A stretch of 27,195 nucleotides of DNA from a virus: positions 1 through 27,195 of IMG/VR virus record IMGVR_UViG_3300042522_000051; one strand, 5' to 3'. The notes under the pieces were generated by a model. It did not search any database and was not told the DNA's origin. It saw only the letters and a program-made list of their open reading frames with translations. Shown piece after piece: positions 16,744 to 23,949 of the stretch; positions within the stretch are counted from its first letter, which is position 1, and each line of letters opens with the position of its first letter. The translations under genes and the position numbers were made by a program.

Positions 16744-16985
16744 TTGAAGCCCTTATCACAGGCGTTGCGTCTTTAGTGATTGGCATTGGTGGCGGTATTG
16801 CAGCTATGAACAGTAAATCAAACACACGTATGGATCAATTAGATAAACGTATTGATGCCATTGAATTGAGGTTTGCTGAGAAATACGTCCCAAGGCAAGA
16901 GCTAGCTAACGCCTTACAAAAGATGGAGGATCACATGATCAGAATTGAGAACAAGCTGGACCAGATTGTATTGAGAAATGGCTAA
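16740..16985 (+). CDS. Membrane-anchored coiled-coil protein, possible spanin or holin
   Basis: Encodes 81 residues with an N-terminal hydrophobic glycine-rich segment (about 4-23, ALITGVASLVIGIGGGIAAM) and then a charged amphipathic coiled coil (MDQLDKRIDAIELRF, KMEDHMIRIENKLDQI). One membrane anchor plus a long coiled coil is the layout of inner-membrane spanins such as T7 gp18.5, but holin-like proteins can look the same. It overlaps the endolysin stop (ATGA) and the next gene by eight bases, so it belongs to the lysis and packaging string. No lipoprotein partner was seen nearby. Confidence 0.75.
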   Translation: MIEALITGVASLVIGIGGGIAAMNSKSNTRMDQLDKRIDAIELRFAEKYVPRQELANALQKMEDHMIRIENKLDQIVLRNG

Positions 16986-17232
16986 ACATCAAAAAGCTAC
17001 AGAGGATTCATTTAACCAACTGCACGCTCTTGTTACTGAAGAGTTTCTCAAAAGGGTTCAGTCGGGTGAAGCCTCTACTGCTGATCTAAAAGCAGCTTGT
17101 GACTGGTTGTCCAAGAATGATATCAGTGGTGTCGCCTACGACGGCAACCCTCTCGATAAACTTGCCACCATTTTACCCAAGGTTGACCCTGAACTTATCC
17201 AAACGCGCCTTTACGGTAAAAAGTTTGCATGA
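16978..17232 (+). CDS. Terminase small subunit (T7 gp18-like DNA packaging protein A)
   Basis: Encodes 84 residues (T7 gp18 has 89). The segment EASTADLKAACDWLSKNDI followed by a GNPLDKLATILP stretch resembles the small packaging subunit of T7-like cyanophages. The protein is mostly helical, with no membrane segment. The role would be recognition of the concatemer junction and delivery to the large subunit. It overlaps the previous gene by eight bases and the next by four. The usual partner gene lies 3.7 kb downstream, separated by HNH and unknown genes. The assignment rests on pattern and size, and the family is short and divergent. Confidence 0.72.
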   Translation: MAKHQKATEDSFNQLHALVTEEFLKRVQSGEASTADLKAACDWLSKNDISGVAYDGNPLDKLATILPKVDPELIQTRLYGKKFA

Positions 17233-17639
17233 AATACTGTCCACAATGTAAACAAACTAAAGAGTTGTCAGAGTTCCACAAACACAAACAAGGTAAAGAT
17301 GGGCTAAGGTCAATCTGCAAGGAGTGCCGAAAAGCTGAACCATACAATCCACAAGCTCAGCTTAATAGATACCTTAAATCTGCATATAATATCACTTTAC
17401 AGCAATACGATCAGATGCTTTTGGAGCAGGATGGTGTATGTGCAATCTGCGGTTCGGATTATCCTGGTCATTACGGGAGGTTTTCTGTCGACCATAATCA
17501 CGAAACTGATGAGGTGCGAGGACTTCTTTGCAATCAATGTAACGTTGGATTGGGTGCCTTACAGGATAATCCTAATATACTCTTGAAAGCAGCTCAGTAT
17601 CTACTTGATAAAGGTCATTATGGCAAGTCGCACATCTAA
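17229..17639 (+). CDS. HNH endonuclease, recombination endonuclease VII type
   Basis: Encodes 136 residues. The N-terminus is a small zinc ribbon (C4, C7, C30, C33) with the KELSEFHKHKQGKDGL motif between the pairs. The C-terminal domain is of the T4 endonuclease VII type: ITLQQYDQMLLEQDGVCAIC (C71, C74), VDHNHETDEVRGLLCNQCN with D88/H89/N90/H91 and C101/C104, then GLGALQDNPNILLKAAQYL. All metal and catalytic positions of the family are present. It may resolve DNA junctions during packaging or act as a free-standing homing nuclease. The start overlaps the small terminase stop (ATGA), which argues for integration into the packaging operon. Confidence 0.9.
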   Translation: MKYCPQCKQTKELSEFHKHKQGKDGLRSICKECRKAEPYNPQAQLNRYLKSAYNITLQQYDQMLLEQDGVCAICGSDYPGHYGRFSVDHNHETDEVRGLLCNQCNVGLGALQDNPNILLKAAQYLLDKGHYGKSHI

Positions 17640-17874
17640 ATACTATAAGGCTAATCCTGAGGCTAAGGCTAAACGTCTTAAGCAACAAGCTGAATACAAC
17701 AGAACTAAGGAGGGTCTAAAGATCCGTACTAATGCCAATAAACTAAACCGTAAGCTTGGCACTTATGGTAATGGTGATGGTATGGATGCTTCCCATACTG
17801 GACCTAATAAAGGCAAACTAGAGTCCCCTAAAGCTAACCGTACACGCCCACGTAAGGGTAAGAAGTATGGCTGA
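17620..17874 (+). CDS. Small basic protein, function unknown
   Basis: Encodes 84 residues from ATG 17620, preceded by AAAGG at 17610-17614. A TTG 15 bases upstream is in frame but has no ribosome site. The product is very Lys/Arg/Asn-rich (SKYYKANPEAKAKRLKQQAE, then KLNRKLGTYGNGDGMDASHT). The GTYGNGDGxDxSHT motif is one I recall from conserved short proteins of cyanophages, without known function. The high positive charge suggests nucleic-acid contact. It overlaps the endonuclease gene by 20 bases. Confidence 0.72.
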   Translation: MASRTSKYYKANPEAKAKRLKQQAEYNRTKEGLKIRTNANKLNRKLGTYGNGDGMDASHTGPNKGKLESPKANRTRPRKGKKYG

Positions 17875-17894
17875 TCCACTCCCAATCTAATAAT

Positions 17895-18221
17895 GTGACA
17901 CCGCTATTTCCTAGTCCTGATCACTACCTCCACAACCTAATAACGATGACAAGCTCTGAAGCAAAAAGGCTACACCGTCGTGCAATTAAGGAATACTTTA
18001 ATTGTCAATGCGTATACTGCGGAGAAACTTATGAACTACATGAACTTACACTTGACCACGTTCGCCCTAAGTGTCTTGGTGGCGAAGACCTTACTTCAAA
18101 TTTGGTACCCAGCTGTAGGAAATGCAATCAGGCTAAAGGAAGTAGAAATTGGTTACAATGGATGAGGGACACATTTGGTCCTACTAATAGGGAAACATTA
18201 ATTTTATCACACATTCGTTAA
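17895..18221 (+). CDS. HNH endonuclease (classical CxxC type)
   Basis: Encodes 108 residues from GTG 17895; an in-frame ATG at 17946 would give 91 residues and keeps the whole domain, and neither start has a ribosome site. The core has CVYCGETYELHELTLDHVRP (C39, C42, D54, H55), SNLVPSC (N69, C74) and CRKCNQAKG (C77, N78): the two CxxC knuckles and D-H...N...N signature of HNH nucleases. It has no N-terminal zinc ribbon, unlike the other two HNH proteins nearby. It stands alone after a 20-base gap and may be a homing endonuclease or a packaging-linked nuclease. Confidence 0.85.
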   Translation: MTPLFPSPDHYLHNLITMTSSEAKRLHRRAIKEYFNCQCVYCGETYELHELTLDHVRPKCLGGEDLTSNLVPSCRKCNQAKGSRNWLQWMRDTFGPTNRETLILSHIR

Positions 18222-18223
18222 TT

Positions 18224-18619
18224 ATGGCAATGACACGTAAAGGTAAGGATCAAGACAAGAATCGTGGATCCGTAGTAGAGAGCATCAAAGAGCTTGGTCG
18301 AAGAATGGATGCTGCTCGTATGTCTCGTATGCAAAACAAAGGTAATATCACATCTAAGGACCTGGAGGGTAAAGCTAGGGGTGGTTCAGCCACCGTTAAA
18401 GATGCACCAAACGGTAAGGAGTATATGGGACCTGCTTTTGGTGAATACAAAGCCAAGAAGAAAGAGGATCAACCCAAGGCTAAGGCTAAGACCCGTCAAC
18501 GTCGTGGTGCAGGTCGTGAAGACATGATGAATAATCGTCAACGTGAGATCATGGAACGTGAGGAGCGTAAGCGTAAGAATAACATGGACAAAGGCGGGTC
18601 CAATGTAGTTGGGAGCTAA
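18224..18619 (+). CDS. Lys/Arg-rich hydrophilic protein, function unknown
   Basis: Encodes 131 residues, almost wholly hydrophilic, with Lys, Arg, Glu, Asp, Met and Gly dominating. The end is a long charged helix (NRQREIMEREERKRKNNMDK). No domain is recognised and no Cys is present. The central GPAFGEYKAKKKED segment is followed by a basic run (KAKAKTRQRRGAGRED) that could bind nucleic acid. A second in-frame ATG (18230) lies two codons in. It starts two bases after the HNH stop and is followed three bases after its own stop by the 505-residue gene. Codon use is like the phage background. Confidence 0.72.
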   Translation: MAMTRKGKDQDKNRGSVVESIKELGRRMDAARMSRMQNKGNITSKDLEGKARGGSATVKDAPNGKEYMGPAFGEYKAKKKEDQPKAKAKTRQRRGAGREDMMNNRQREIMEREERKRKNNMDKGGSNVVGS

Positions 18620-18622
18620 GTA

Positions 18623-20140
18623 ATGGCTCCAAGAGACATACTATATACTCCAGAGGGGGACGCCTTAAAAAGCAGATACATTGAATTAATTTCAGGATCT
18701 GACGTACCTAGGGTAGATAGGGCTATTGATATTATCTACCAAACTCCAGATAGTATTATTATTCCTTATTTGGAAAATGCTTTAGCTAGAAATCCAGAGG
18801 CTGATCCTAAGAAACTTGTCTCTGCAATCTCTGGTGCGGAATCTAAAATTTTCAAAGATTATCAAGCCGCTCCTTGGGATGAAGTTCATCATGGACGAGC
18901 AAGCCTCAGTTCCATGAGAAATATCAGATACTTGTCTCCAGAGGAAAGAGTATTTGCGTTAAACAAAACAGCTGAAGTTGTAGGTGGCCCAATCGGTAAT
19001 AGTCCATTTAATTTGGGTGGTAATGTAGCTGGTCGTGGTGCTCATACTGGTGGTAGCATACCTTGGAAAAATCCAGAAGGAATTAAATATCGAGAAGCAT
19101 ACGATCTACCTACAACTCCTAAATCTCAAAGTATGCACCCAATGGGAACTGATGCTGCGAAGGATCCAAGGGGATTAGTCGTGCCTCAAGTTGATACTGG
19201 TGCTGACTTTGTTCAACGGGCTAAAGATTCAATTAAAATTCAATTTAATGATACTGTTACTGGTAGATATTCAGACCTACCAAGACGTGTTATTGTAGAG
19301 AATATGCTGCAAGGTGCCCAAAGGAAGAGGGGTAATTTTTCTACTGGGTCCGGTCTCTTATATGGTGTTGATGCTAATCCACAAGATGTAAAAGCAGCAA
19401 AAACGTTTTTACAGTTGCCAGAAAATGAGCAGCTGCGTATCAATATGCTTAAGGGTTCCTTTACCCCAGATAGTCCGCAAGGTCAGAAGTTTTTAGCTAA
19501 TCCTAAAAATGCGGCTCTTGCTGATATGTATATTAGCCAGTTATACAACGCTAATCTACCAATACCTATCCCAACAGGATCTCAACTTAAACAACTGGCA
19601 CCAAGTATCAAGGCACAACTACCATTTAACGTTAGTTCTGCTATTGAACCTTTGCAAAGAGGTCAGCCTACTAAAGCTCTAGAGGAAGTTGCTAAAGGTA
19701 CTGCTATTGGTATGGCAACAGATCCTATAGTTAAACCTATCATGAGCAGGCTAATCCCTGCTGTTGGTTCTGTTGCTGCAGCTGCTCCTGTTGCTACTAC
19801 GGCTGCTGCTGCAGTAGCTAGTGAATTGGCAGCTCCTAGGGCAGCACAAGGTGGTCCTGAGCGTGTCACAGTTAATGGAACACCTTATTGGCTAGATAAA
19901 AAAGCCAATAAAGTCTACACTAACGATGGTCGTCCTACTAGCTTTGGTGTTGATATTAGAGGAGGTAAGCCGCAATTAGTTCCACGTGGTCAAGGTGCTG
20001 GTACCAAAAGAGCTGCGGCTGATCCAATTAGACAAGCTATGCAGGGTAATCTAATGCCAGCCTTGAATATGCTAAATCCTATGTCTCAACTACTGCGTTT
20101 TTCCAATAGTGCAATGAAGACTATCCGTGGTGAGGTGTAA
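18623..20140 (+). CDS. 505-residue protein with HH...N...H motif, function unknown
   Basis: GGGAG at 18611-18615 supports the ATG. Residues 80-145 contain WDEVHHGRASLSSM (H89, H90), then GNSPFNLGGN (N126-N134) and GAHTGG (H141). This order resembles the His-His / Asn / His layout of HNH/Endo VII-type nucleases of the toxin kind; that reading is inference only. Residues about 375-410 are an Ala-rich hydrophobic stretch (VGSVAAAAPVATTAAAAVAS). The C-terminus has VTVNGTPYWLDKKANKVYTN, which looks like a small beta domain. The gene is AT-richer than the structural genes around it. It lies between the two terminase genes, so a packaging or virion-cargo role is conceivable. Confidence 0.75.
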   Translation: MAPRDILYTPEGDALKSRYIELISGSDVPRVDRAIDIIYQTPDSIIIPYLENALARNPEADPKKLVSAISGAESKIFKDYQAAPWDEVHHGRASLSSMRNIRYLSPEERVFALNKTAEVVGGPIGNSPFNLGGNVAGRGAHTGGSIPWKNPEGIKYREAYDLPTTPKSQSMHPMGTDAAKDPRGLVVPQVDTGADFVQRAKDSIKIQFNDTVTGRYSDLPRRVIVENMLQGAQRKRGNFSTGSGLLYGVDANPQDVKAAKTFLQLPENEQLRINMLKGSFTPDSPQGQKFLANPKNAALADMYISQLYNANLPIPIPTGSQLKQLAPSIKAQLPFNVSSAIEPLQRGQPTKALEEVAKGTAIGMATDPIVKPIMSRLIPAVGSVAAAAPVATTAAAAVASELAAPRAAQGGPERVTVNGTPYWLDKKANKVYTNDGRPTSFGVDIRGGKPQLVPRGQGAGTKRAAADPIRQAMQGNLMPALNMLNPMSQLLRFSNSAMKTIRGEV

Positions 20141-20442
20141 TGGCAGAAAAGAAAAAGAAGAAAGAAGAGACGAACCCTCTACTTGAACTAATCCGTAAGA
20201 TTAAGATAGCTTATGCTATTGGCAAGGATCCAGTAGCTAACGCTATGGCTAGTCGTGCATTTACACCAGCCAAGAACGCAGCATTAAATTACGGCAAGAT
20301 ACTCGGTGCTTCATACGATCCAAAGATGCGTATTAGACCAAAAGATCCACAACAACAATTGCGTGCTAGTAACATGCGAATTGGTGAAATAGAACGTCTA
20401 ACTAATCTATTTGGCGGAGTACGTACTAAGCTCGCTGACTAA
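20140..20442 (+). CDS. Small basic protein, function unknown
   Basis: Encodes 100 residues. The N-terminus is a Lys/Glu cluster (MAEKKKKKEETNPLLELIRK); the rest is mixed helical and basic (ARAxxPAKNAALNYGKI-like region, then RIRPKDPQQQLRASNMRIGE). No family recognised and no Cys. The ATG shares its A with the stop of the preceding gene, and GAGGTG at 20131-20136 is the ribosome site, so it is coupled to the 505-residue gene and probably acts with it. A hairpin with weak T tract follows. Confidence 0.72.
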   Translation: MAEKKKKKEETNPLLELIRKIKIAYAIGKDPVANAMASRAFTPAKNAALNYGKILGASYDPKMRIRPKDPQQQLRASNMRIGEIERLTNLFGGVRTKLAD

Positions 20443-20454
20443 TCCCCCACCATC

Positions 20455-20494
20455 GGTACCTAGGAGCCTCTACAAGGGGCCTCTAGGTGCCTTT
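20455..20494 (+). terminator. Strong hairpin, probable terminator
   Basis: GGTACCTAGGAGCCTC (20455-20470) folds on GGGGCCTCTAGGTGCC (20476-20491) with one mismatch and a few wobbles around a five-base loop (TACAA). Only three T residues follow, so it may terminate weakly or act as an RNA-processing or stabilising hairpin. It isolates the following HNH gene from the upstream operon. Confidence 0.6.
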
Positions 20495-20511
20495 ACGTAT
20501 ATTCTATCATT

Positions 20512-20982
20512 ATGAACAAACAATGCCGTTCCTGTGGCGTGGAAAAGCCTTTAAGCGAGTTCTATAAAAAGGGAGCAGGATGCACAGCTCACTGTATTAC
20601 ATGTACAAAAGAGAAATACAGAACTGAGGAGTACAGATCTTATCAGCGTAATTATCAAAAAGAACACACAACTATTGAGCAAGCAATGCTCAACAGAAGT
20701 AAAAGCCGAGCCAAACGCAAGGGGTTCGAGCATAACATTACACTAGAGGATATTCAGATTCCTGATAAATGCCCGTTATTAGGAATACAACTAAGTAAGG
20801 GATCGGTAAGTGTCCAAGAAAGCTCTCCAACCTTAGATCGCATAGACTCATCAAAGGGTTACATTAAGGGTAACGTCTGGGTAATTTCGTATAAAGCTAA
20901 CACCATTAAATCTAATGCCACACCAGAAGAACTCCTCACCATCGCAACAAGACTCACTAACTTTATTGCAGCAAGACTTTAA
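20512..20982 (+). CDS. HNH endonuclease with N-terminal zinc ribbon, homing type
   Basis: Encodes 156 residues. Residues 5-31 form a zinc ribbon (CRSCGVEKPLSEFYKK, CITC) like that of the nuclease at 17229-17639. The C-terminal half carries the phage HNH pattern CPLLGIQL, SPTLDRIDSSKGYIKGN (D109, R110, D112, N121), VWVISYKANTIKSNATPEE (N130), common in free-standing phage endonucleases. No ribosome site is visible and the gene stands apart after a hairpin. Its last 68 bases overlap the start of the large terminase, if that starts at 20915. The AT-rich composition shared with the terminase 5' half fits a mobile gene with a co-converted flank. Confidence 0.88.
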   Translation: MNKQCRSCGVEKPLSEFYKKGAGCTAHCITCTKEKYRTEEYRSYQRNYQKEHTTIEQAMLNRSKSRAKRKGFEHNITLEDIQIPDKCPLLGIQLSKGSVSVQESSPTLDRIDSSKGYIKGNVWVISYKANTIKSNATPEELLTIATRLTNFIAARL

Positions 20983-22684
20983 GTACTTTCTTCAAGCAAT
21001 TTGGGCACAATTAGATTTACCGTCACCAACTCGTGCTCAATATGCAATCGCTGATTATCTACAATATGGCCCAAAACGTTTAATGGTGCAGGCTTTTCGT
21101 GGTGTTGGTAAATCATGGATTACTGCTGCCTTTGTTCTTTGGACGTTGTTTAACGATAATGATAAAAAGGTAATGGTAATTAGTGCTAGTAAAGAACGTG
21201 CCGATAACTTTAGTATTTTTTGTCAAAAGCTAATTATTGAAACACCTTGGTTGCGGCACATGCAACCTAAAGCTGATACCTCTAGATGGTCACGTATTAG
21301 TTTTGATATTAACTGTGCCCCTCACCAAGCTCCTTCTGTTAAAAGTGTTGGCATTACTGGTCAGTTAACCGGCTCTCGTGCTGACTTGATGATTCTGGAT
21401 GACGTAGAAGTTCCGTCCAATAGCTTAACTGAGATGATGAGGGAGAAGCTCCTACAGTTGTGTACAGAAGCTGAGTCTATTCTAACGCCTAAGAAGGACT
21501 CCAGAATTATGTACCTCGGTACACCACAGACTACCTTTACCATCTACCGTAAGCTAGCTGAACGTAACTACCGTCCCTTTGTGTGGCCCTCACGTTATCC
21601 ACGTAAAGATAAGCTATCACAGTACGAAGGTCTCTTGTCACCGCAGATCGTGGAAGACATAGAGATGGGTGTAGAGGAATGGACACCTACAGATCCTGAC
21701 CGTTTCACTAGTGAAGACCTAGTAGAACGTGAAGCTGCTATGGGTCGTAGTAACTTCATGCTACAGTTCCAGCTAGACACAACCTTGAGTGACGCTGAGA
21801 AGTTCCCACTTAAGTTCAGTGACCTAGTGGTAACATCAGTTAACCCCACACAGGCACCAGATGCTGTGGTGTGGTGTAGTGACCCACGTAACTGCCTCAA
21901 AGACCTCCCCACTGTAGGCCTACCTGGTGATTACTTCTACTCTCCAATGCAGTTACAAGGTGAGTGGAGTGCCTACACTGAAACTATATGCTCTGTTGAC
22001 CCCAGTGGACGGGGTACAGATGAAACAGCAGCTACATACATCTCACAAAAGAATGGCTTTCTCTACGTTCACGAAGTACGAGCGTATCGCGACGGTTATA
22101 GCGATAACACGCTTCTTGACATCCTTCGTGGGTGTAAGCGGTACAATGTTACTAAACTCCTCATCGAAACAAACTTCGGAGATGGTATCGTCGCAGAACT
22201 CTTTAAAAAGCACTTGCAACAAACTAAACAAGCAATAGACGTAGAGGAAGTACGTGCTAATGTCCGTAAAGAAGACCGTATTATCGATGCCCTAGAACCT
22301 GTCATGAACCAACACCGACTCATTGTTGATAGGTCAGTGGTGGAATGGGACTATAGCTCCAATAAAGACGCAGCACCTGAGGAGCGTTTACTGTATATGC
22401 TCTTCTACCAAATGTCTAGGATGTGTCGTGAGAAGGGAGCAGTTAAACATGACGATAGACTCGATAGTCTAGCACAAGGTGTTAAGTACTTCACAGATGC
22501 TATGTCCATTAGTGCTTATGAAGCTGTTAAGATGCGTAAGCAAGAGGAATGGCAAGACATCCTTGAAACATTTATTGATGACCCTCAAGCTGCTACAAAT
22601 CACTTGGTCTTTGGTATGAATTTAGAGCAAAGACGTAAGGCTAGAGGCCAAAAGACAAAACAAGTCGTACCAACGTGGGTCTGA
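20915..22684 (+). CDS. terL: Terminase large subunit (T7 gp19-like)
   Basis: Encodes 589 residues (T7 gp19 has 586). Walker A is AFRGVGKS (60-67), Walker B LMILDDVE (158-165) and the coupling region GTPQTTFTIYRKL. The nuclease half has SVDPSGRGTDET with D362, the NFGDG block and HDDRLDSLAQG with D513/D514. VKSVGITGQLTGSRAD is nearly identical to T7. The ATG at 20915 gives the same N-terminal length as T7; a TTG at 20966 is also in frame and would reduce the HNH overlap to 17 bases. It translocates and cuts DNA during packaging. Base composition is about 30-42% GC in sampled blocks before 21.3 kb and about 55% near 21.85 kb, suggesting a recombinant gene. Confidence 0.96.
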   Translation: MPHQKNSSPSQQDSLTLLQQDFKYFLQAIWAQLDLPSPTRAQYAIADYLQYGPKRLMVQAFRGVGKSWITAAFVLWTLFNDNDKKVMVISASKERADNFSIFCQKLIIETPWLRHMQPKADTSRWSRISFDINCAPHQAPSVKSVGITGQLTGSRADLMILDDVEVPSNSLTEMMREKLLQLCTEAESILTPKKDSRIMYLGTPQTTFTIYRKLAERNYRPFVWPSRYPRKDKLSQYEGLLSPQIVEDIEMGVEEWTPTDPDRFTSEDLVEREAAMGRSNFMLQFQLDTTLSDAEKFPLKFSDLVVTSVNPTQAPDAVVWCSDPRNCLKDLPTVGLPGDYFYSPMQLQGEWSAYTETICSVDPSGRGTDETAATYISQKNGFLYVHEVRAYRDGYSDNTLLDILRGCKRYNVTKLLIETNFGDGIVAELFKKHLQQTKQAIDVEEVRANVRKEDRIIDALEPVMNQHRLIVDRSVVEWDYSSNKDAAPEERLLYMLFYQMSRMCREKGAVKHDDRLDSLAQGVKYFTDAMSISAYEAVKMRKQEEWQDILETFIDDPQAATNHLVFGMNLEQRRKARGQKTKQVVPTWV

Positions 22685-22736
22685 GATCCCACCCGTACAA
22701 GGGGAAGTGGAGGGTGGACCACTTTCTCCGAAGTTA

Positions 22737-22782
22737 GGAAGAGACATGCCTTAGTAAACTAAGACACATCTCTTCCTTCTTT
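22737..22782 (+). terminator. Terminator after large terminase
   Basis: GGAAGAGA (22737-22744) pairs perfectly with TCTCTTCC (22769-22776). CTTAG and CTAAG form a second stem inside it around TAAA. TTCTTTAT follows. It ends the late transcript after the terminase. Confidence 0.78.
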
Positions 22783-22869
22783 ATCTATGTTCACCAGCTA
22801 CTATTACTCTCTAGACAGTTAACCTTGGGGAAGTTAACATAAGTCTTTCTAGGGGGGTTATATCTTCTT

Positions 22870-23019
22870 TACTGTATAACACGCCGAAGGCGGTTATTAC
22901 TGTAAGTACTGTATAACACAAAAGACACAAACTTCCTCTAACCTACACTATTTACGGTTAATACTGTGAGTACTGTGAGGGATTAGGAGCGTAGCTCCTC
23001 CCACTACTGTCACTACTGT
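22870..23019 (+). repeat. Seven TACTGT motifs, six of them in 9-bp-spaced pairs
   Basis: TACTGT occurs at 22870, 22898, 22907, 22962, 22971, 23005 and 23014. Three pairs have the exact form TACTGTnnnTACTGT (spacers aag, gag, cac). The first and third copies extend to TACTGTATAACAC (22870-22882 and 22907-22919). The region is non-coding. Confidence 0.9.
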
Positions 23020-23056
23020 TATTAACTCTCCCAATAACCTCCACTACCACCTGTTA

Positions 23057-23689
23057 ATGACTCATAGCGTATCTCTAGTACACATCACACCTAATGCTGA
23101 AGAACTTATTAGTTACATGGCTAGGGTATCTAACCCATCTAATCAAAACAACACTGAGACCAGTGCTAAACTAATTAAGTATCTTATTGACCATCAACAT
23201 TGGTCACCCTTTGAGATGGTGAATATGTGTGTATCTATTGAGACTACCCGTAGTATAGCGGCACAGATCCTTAGGCATAGGAGCTTTAGCTTCCAGGAGT
23301 TTAGTCAACGGTATGCTGAGGTAACAGAAGTAGCAGCACCCCCACAGTTCCGTAAACAAGATAGTAAGAACCGACAGAATAGCACTGATGATCTAAGTCT
23401 AAAGTTAAACTATCAATACACTGAAGAGACAATTAAACTTTACAATCAGTGTTATGACTTGTATCAGAGGATGTTAAAAGATGGGGTAGCTAAGGAATGT
23501 GCTAGAGAAGTACTTCCACTAGCTGCACCAACTAAGTTGTACATGAATGGTACTATTCGGTCCTGGGTGCATTACTGTCAACTGCGGTGTGGTAATGGCA
23601 CTCAGCTGGAGCATAGGGTGATCGCAGAAGGTGTCTACAAGCTCCTAGAAGAGCATCTTCCTAGTGTGTGTGCTGCGTTCACTGTTTAA
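23057..23689 (+). CDS. thyX: Flavin-dependent thymidylate synthase ThyX
   Basis: Encodes 210 residues, normal for the family. The diagnostic RHRx7S motif is complete: R73-H74-R75 then S83, within RHRSFSFQEFSQRY. HWSPFEM (48-54) is the conserved N-terminal block, and the C-terminal RCGNGTQLEHRVIAEGV carries the nucleotide-binding Gln/Glu/Arg region. ThyX makes dTMP from dUMP using methylene-tetrahydrofolate, FAD and NADPH, supplying thymidine for phage DNA synthesis; many cyanobacteria use ThyX themselves. There is no clear ribosome site before the ATG. The gene stands alone between two non-coding blocks beyond the terminase, so it is probably transcribed separately from the late genes. Confidence 0.96.
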   Translation: MTHSVSLVHITPNAEELISYMARVSNPSNQNNTETSAKLIKYLIDHQHWSPFEMVNMCVSIETTRSIAAQILRHRSFSFQEFSQRYAEVTEVAAPPQFRKQDSKNRQNSTDDLSLKLNYQYTEETIKLYNQCYDLYQRMLKDGVAKECAREVLPLAAPTKLYMNGTIRSWVHYCQLRCGNGTQLEHRVIAEGVYKLLEEHLPSVCAAFTV

Positions 23690-23692
23690 CTG

Positions 23693-23728
23693 CGTTAAGG
23701 GGCCTCTCTACCGACGCTAAGGGGTCCT
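23693..23728 (+). repeat. Two direct repeats CGyTAAGGGGyCyT
   Basis: CGTTAAGGGGCCTC starts at 23693 and CGCTAAGGGGTCCT at 23715, 22 bases apart, directly after thyX. An A-run follows (23729-23735). Short clustered repeats of this sort flank the terminal repeat in T7, but two copies are weak evidence. Confidence 0.6.
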
Positions 23729-23949
23729 TAAAAAATAGCATAAATTTAACAAGTCTTATATCGCCAGAGGGTCTCGTATTTCCCCCCAGTGCCCCCCTCT
23801 TGCGATCAAGGACTCACAGCCAATGTAGTTGTTAACTGCTAGCACTGTGTCCACTGTGAGCCTGCGAGCAGCCTCTGTCCAGCGTACCTGTGCCTGATGC
23901 AGATACTCTGGACACGGTACTTGGGCACTGTCACCATCTATAGTCACGC

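Larger units (their letters stand above)
22685..23056 (+). other. 372-bp gene-free region between terminase and thyX
   Basis: No credible frame is present. It contains a possible hairpin (about 22701-22730, GTGG/CCAC core), a terminator (22737-22782), two GTTAAC copies (22818-22823, 22833-22838) nested in a CTAGA/TCTAG pair, a TACTGT repeat cluster (22870-23019) and two small GC hairpins (GCCGAAGGC near 22883, GGAGCGTAGCTCC at 22986-22998). A regulatory or genome-end function is likely. Confidence 0.6.

Noticed and set aside
17605-17619. TTG start extending the small basic protein
   Set aside because: AAGG at 17611-17614 is correctly placed for ATG 17620, and the TTG has no ribosome site.
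23756-23947. 63-codon minus-strand open frame in the control region
   Set aside because: It starts at GTG without a ribosome site, has codons unlike the phage genes, is the only candidate on the minus strand, and overlaps signals that look regulatory.
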